A stretch of DNA of 9,368 bases from positions 1-9,368 of the forward strand of contig JABDQB010000143.1 in NCBI GenBank assembly GCA_013042495.1, written 5' to 3'. The stretch's first letter is position 1. Each line of letters begins with the position of its first letter. The DNA comes from Gemmatimonadota bacterium. Lineage in GTDB: Bacteria > Gemmatimonadota > Gemmatimonadetes > Palauibacterales > Palauibacteraceae. Made by a program: the position numbers and the translations under genes. The notes beneath the pieces were generated by a model that ran no database searches, was not told the DNA's origin, and was given only the letters and a program-made list of their open reading frames with translations. Below, one piece after another: positions 6,729-9,368 of this stretch.

Positions 6729-8216
6729 TCAGAGATCCCCGGGAAACCTGAAGATCGCGTAGCCTCTCACGTCACCCCCGCTGGAATCGGGGTTGACGGC
6801 CACCCCGCCCTCCAGAACCCAGAAGCGCAGCCCGGCCACCAGATTGACTCGCCAGTCCGGCGAATTGTCTTTCTCCCAGGCCCGCCCGGCGCTCACACGC
6901 GCGAACACGTCCAGCGCCCCCAGTCCACCAGCCCTGAGTCGCTCGATCGGGATTGCGTACCCGACGTGGCCGTAGACGACGCGAGGACCCGCAAACTCCA
7001 TCACCGTGTAGGTGGGCAGGGTCGCCCGGCCGCCAAATCCCGTCCACCGCTGGGGCGGAAGGGTACCCGCCAGATCGCCGCGGGCCAGGGCAAACAAGTC
7101 CACTTCGTGCGAGCCGAAGCCCGGCGTCCGCCACCGGGCCGTGATCTCACCCAGCAAATACGAGAAGTCGCCCGCCAGGGTGGAATCAGCTCCCTCCAGC
7201 AGCACCCGCCCAACGAGCTGTCCATTCTCGCCCGTGCGCTGGTCGGCCGAGACCGCCAGCGTGGCCCTCCAGGTTTCTCCGTCGTCAACCGGCACATTCT
7301 CCCGCACCTCGTCCGAACCGAACACCGTGAAGTGGTCCCCCGCATTGCGGCTCCAGGCGTCTTCCCACTCGACTCGGAGCCACGGAGTCCACGACCGGTC
7401 CCCTGCCCCGCGCAGGACGAAAGCGACCCGGTCCGCCCCGTAGTAGTTCCTGAAATCATCGCCGAGGAAAAGGTAGGAGAGAGAATTCGACACGGGGCCG
7501 CGAATCCAACCCTCATTCGTGCGCGTCGCACGTTCGGCTTCGATCCCGAATTCGACGGGGCCGGGGTGCCAGAACTGGCGCACCGTGCCCTCGAGCCGGC
7601 CCTGACCCGATCTGTACCGCGCGACCAGCTCGAGCGTCGGCTGCCACGCCCAGGCAGCCGCCCTGAACGTGACCCCCCAGGCCAGAGTGACGGCATCGAC
7701 GCGTTGATACGTGGGAGCCTCGAGACCATGCAAACCGTGAAGATCGACGACGTCCGGAATGTCGATCACCGGACGAATCTCGAATCCTCCTCCGACCGGA
7801 AAGACCGAGTACCGTTCCGCGGGACGCCACGTGATGTCTCCGTCCACGGTCGCCATGCCGGATCCGTAGTACCCGCCACTCATGACCACGATGTCTCCCC
7901 GCACCTGCGCCCCCGGTCTGAGGAACAGGTCTCCATCGACCACGTAGATGTCGCCGTCGACCGTCCCGGACAGCCTCACCTGGGCCTCGAGTACCAGAAG
8001 ATCGCGCACCACGCGGCCGTCGGAAGCCACAACCGTGTCCCGCGTCCACACTTCAGCGGTCCCGCGCGCCACGAAATCGGCCAGGCTCGCGTCGAGGGCG
8101 TTCCCCTTCCGAGGATAAAACGTGACCTCCTGGGAGCGTACAGACGGAGCATACACGGCGCCGGCCATGAACAAGGCCAGAACCGCCCGGAGACAGCGAC
8201 GCCGGTGTCCTCTCAT
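6729..8216 (-). CDS. Secreted bactofilin-like segment fused to a probable outer-membrane beta-barrel
   Basis: I do not recognise a named protein. With the ATG at 8216 the product is 495 residues. An upstream in-frame GTG (8255) is less likely, because the ATG overlaps the nitroreductase stop as ATGA and directly begins a signal peptide (RGHRRR, then a hydrophobic stretch 8-23, cleavage near 28). Residues about 72-130 hold short repeats such as LSGTVDGDIYVVDGDLFLRP and VRGDIVVMSGG, a pattern like the polymer-forming (bactofilin) beta-helix. From about 175 to the end there are many alternating amphipathic strands rich in Trp, Tyr and Arg, as in an outer-membrane barrel. The stretch GFGGRATLPTYTVMEFAGPR (393-412) followed by VVYGHVGYAIPI resembles barrels of the Omp85/surface-antigen type. 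No POTRA domain is seen. Function is unknown; a surface scaffold or porin-like role is possible. Confidence 0.7.
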   Translation of the reverse strand: MRGHRRRCLRAVLALFMAGAVYAPSVRSQEVTFYPRKGNALDASLADFVARGTAEVWTRDTVVASDGRVVRDLLVLEAQVRLSGTVDGDIYVVDGDLFLRPGAQVRGDIVVMSGGYYGSGMATVDGDITWRPAERYSVFPVGGGFEIRPVIDIPDVVDLHGLHGLEAPTYQRVDAVTLAWGVTFRAAAWAWQPTLELVARYRSGQGRLEGTVRQFWHPGPVEFGIEAERATRTNEGWIRGPVSNSLSYLFLGDDFRNYYGADRVAFVLRGAGDRSWTPWLRVEWEDAWSRNAGDHFTVFGSDEVRENVPVDDGETWRATLAVSADQRTGENGQLVGRVLLEGADSTLAGDFSYLLGEITARWRTPGFGSHEVDLFALARGDLAGTLPPQRWTGFGGRATLPTYTVMEFAGPRVVYGHVGYAIPIERLRAGGLGALDVFARVSAGRAWEKDNSPDWRVNLVAGLRFWVLEGGVAVNPDSSGGDVRGYAIFRFPGDL

Positions 8217-8761
8217 GACCCCGCCCCCGACCCGGTGGTGTTCCACCGGTCCCAAGCGATGGACAAGTCCTCATCTCGGCGGACGGCCAGACGCTGAAAC
8301 CCGTCCGGGTATCCGAGTGCCAGGATGGTGACCACCGGGATATCCCCTGGAATAGCCAGAATCTCACGGATCTCAGCCTCGCGAAACCCGGTGATCCACG
8401 CGGTCGCGAGGCTCATGTCGGCGGCTCCAAGAACCATCGCTTGGGTCGCTGCCGCGAGATCGATCGGATGGCTCGGTCGACCGCTGCCGGCGATGTTGGA
8501 GTGGACCCGGGCGCATCCGACGACCAACGCCGGTGCCGTGCGGATCAGATCGCCCTGGAACACCGCTCGCGCGATTCGGTGTCGCGTCATCGCATCCTGA
8601 ACCACGACGAAGCGCCACGGTTGGTCCTCGCGGGCGGACGGGGCGTATCTCCCGCACTCCAGCACGCGGAGCAGGATCTCTGAAGGTATGGGCCGATCGG
8701 CGAACCGGCGGACGGATTGCCGGTTTCGGGACAGGCTGAGCACGCGCGAAACGACACTCAC
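8213..8761 (-). CDS. Nitroreductase-family FMN-dependent oxidoreductase
   Basis: The 182-residue product has the layout of short nitroreductases, which bind FMN as dimers and use NAD(P)H to reduce varied substrates; the substrate here cannot be told. The N-terminal FMN phosphate-binding pattern is RQSVRRFADRPIP (14-26). APSAREDQPWRFVVV (40-54) corresponds to the usual APSGxNxQPWxF motif, with Asp in place of the common Asn. A helix with DLAAATQAMVLGAADMSLATAWI (101-123, in part) and ILALGYPDG (146-154) are also typical. The start is GTG at 8761, 6 nt after the xerD-like stop; no better start or strong ribosome binding site is visible. Its end overlaps the ATG of the outer-membrane protein gene by 4 nt, so the two are probably translated together. 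Confidence 0.88.
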   Translation of the reverse strand: MSVVSRVLSLSRNRQSVRRFADRPIPSEILLRVLECGRYAPSAREDQPWRFVVVQDAMTRHRIARAVFQGDLIRTAPALVVGCARVHSNIAGSGRPSHPIDLAAATQAMVLGAADMSLATAWITGFREAEIREILAIPGDIPVVTILALGYPDGFQRLAVRRDEDLSIAWDRWNTTGSGAGS

Positions 8762-8767
8762 CCGGTG

Positions 8768-9368
8768 CTAGCCCCGCGGATGGTGCTGGCGATGTTCTTC
8801 CTGCAAGTATCGGCGGTCAACATGAGTATAGATCTGAGTCGTAGAGATATCTGCGTGCCCCAACATTTCCTGGACGGCGACCAGGTCGGCCCCTCCCTCC
8901 AGCAAGTGCGTGGCAAAGCTATGCCTGAAGGTGTGGGGCGTGACCCGCTTCTCGATGCCTGCGTTTCGCACGTGCTTGCCCACGATCTTCCAGGCACCCA
9001 TGCGACTCAATGGTCGCCCGTGCTGGTTCAGGAAGACGACTCCGTCCGACCGACCGCGGTCGAGGTCCGGCCGTCTCTCCCGAAGGTAGCGCTGCAGCAC
9101 CCTGACCGCACGACCTCCGAGCGGCACGATTCGGTGTCTGTCGCCCTTACCGTGCACGGAAACCAGTCCGTCCTCAAGAGACAAGTCACGCACTCGCAAT
9201 CCGATCAATTCCGATATCCTTAGACCAGCTCCGTAAAGGGTCTCCAACATCGCGGCATCGCGCGAAGCGTTGGCGTAGGCATCGGGCGACAGCGCGCCCG
9301 CGGTATCCATGATGGCCTCGACTTCCGCATAGGTCAGAACGTCCGGCAGCGCCCGGGTGGGCTTGGGA
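8768..9368 (-). CDS. xerD: XerD-like tyrosine recombinase, C-terminal part (5' end beyond window)
   Basis: XerC/XerD recombinases resolve chromosome dimers at dif during division. The 199 visible residues start in the linker PTRALPDVLTYAEVEAIM and cover the whole catalytic domain; the N-terminal core-binding domain is outside the window. The six catalytic positions are present: Arg50 in GAGLRISEL, Lys74 in HGKGDR, His145 and Arg148 in PHTFRHSFATHLL, His171 in LGHADISTTQIYTHV, and the nucleophile Tyr180. The ending HRQHHPRG matches the XerD style (HQQHHPRA in E. coli) better than XerC. An ATG at 9308-9310 is in frame but internal, because homology continues upstream of it. Nothing around it suggests an integrated element, so a housekeeping role is more likely than a phage integrase. 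Confidence 0.92.
   Translation of the reverse strand, partial: PKPTRALPDVLTYAEVEAIMDTAGALSPDAYANASRDAAMLETLYGAGLRISELIGLRVRDLSLEDGLVSVHGKGDRHRIVPLGGRAVRVLQRYLRERRPDLDRGRSDGVVFLNQHGRPLSRMGAWKIVGKHVRNAGIEKRVTPHTFRHSFATHLLEGGADLVAVQEMLGHADISTTQIYTHVDRRYLQEEHRQHHPRG

Noticed and set aside
8217..8255. Upstream in-frame GTG extension of the outer-membrane protein gene
   Set aside because: It would place 13 polar residues before a good signal peptide and overlap the nitroreductase by more than 40 nt; the ATG at 8216 gives the usual ATGA junction.
6699..8297. Long plus-strand open frame (532 codons) opposite the outer-membrane protein gene
   Set aside because: Arg/Pro/His-rich composition, no domain motifs, and lies antisense to a gene with a clear signal peptide and overlap with its neighbour. 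Long antisense frames are common in GC-rich genomes.
8768..9368. Recombinase as a sign of a mobile element or integron
   Set aside because: The sequence style, including the HHPRG ending, is that of housekeeping XerD. No repeats, attachment sites or cargo genes are visible beside it.

Overview
The window is GC-rich, densely packed, and every supported gene lies on the minus strand, so transcription runs from position 9368 towards 1. Lipopolysaccharide (LPS) and Kdo genes show a Gram-negative, outer-membrane bacterium. A lipoprotein-type LptC, a long multi-unit OstA/LptA-like protein, an Aquifex-type KdsA and an unusual outer-membrane protein together suggest a high-GC member of the Gemmatimonadota or a related lineage. 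That placement is an inference from protein style and gene order, not a proof.

Upstream block (9368 to 6729): the C-terminal part of a XerD-like tyrosine recombinase, cut by the window edge, is followed after 6 nt by a short nitroreductase-family protein. The nitroreductase overlaps by 4 nt a secreted protein that joins a bactofilin-like (polymer-forming) segment to a probable outer-membrane beta-barrel. These three look co-transcribed.

Gap (6728 to 6526): about 200 bp with no convincing gene. It holds a candidate sigma70-type promoter and a leader of roughly 155 nt before pyrG.

Downstream block (6525 to 1): pyrG, kdsA, kdsC, kdsD, lptC, lptA/ostA, lptB. All six junctions overlap by 2 to 8 nt, which points to one translationally coupled operon. 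KdsD makes arabinose 5-phosphate, KdsA condenses it with phosphoenolpyruvate to Kdo 8-phosphate, and KdsC removes the phosphate to give Kdo. CTP synthase supplies the CTP needed to activate Kdo; the activating enzyme KdsB is not in the window. LptB, LptC and LptA belong to the machine that carries finished LPS across the periplasm; LptF, LptG and LptD are not in the window. The operon thus links precursor supply, core-sugar synthesis and LPS export.

Most of the window is well-understood housekeeping. The parts most worth a second look are the bactofilin-like/barrel fusion protein, the long repetitive LptA-like protein and the lipoprotein form of LptC. I see no CRISPR array, mobile element, tRNA or rRNA.
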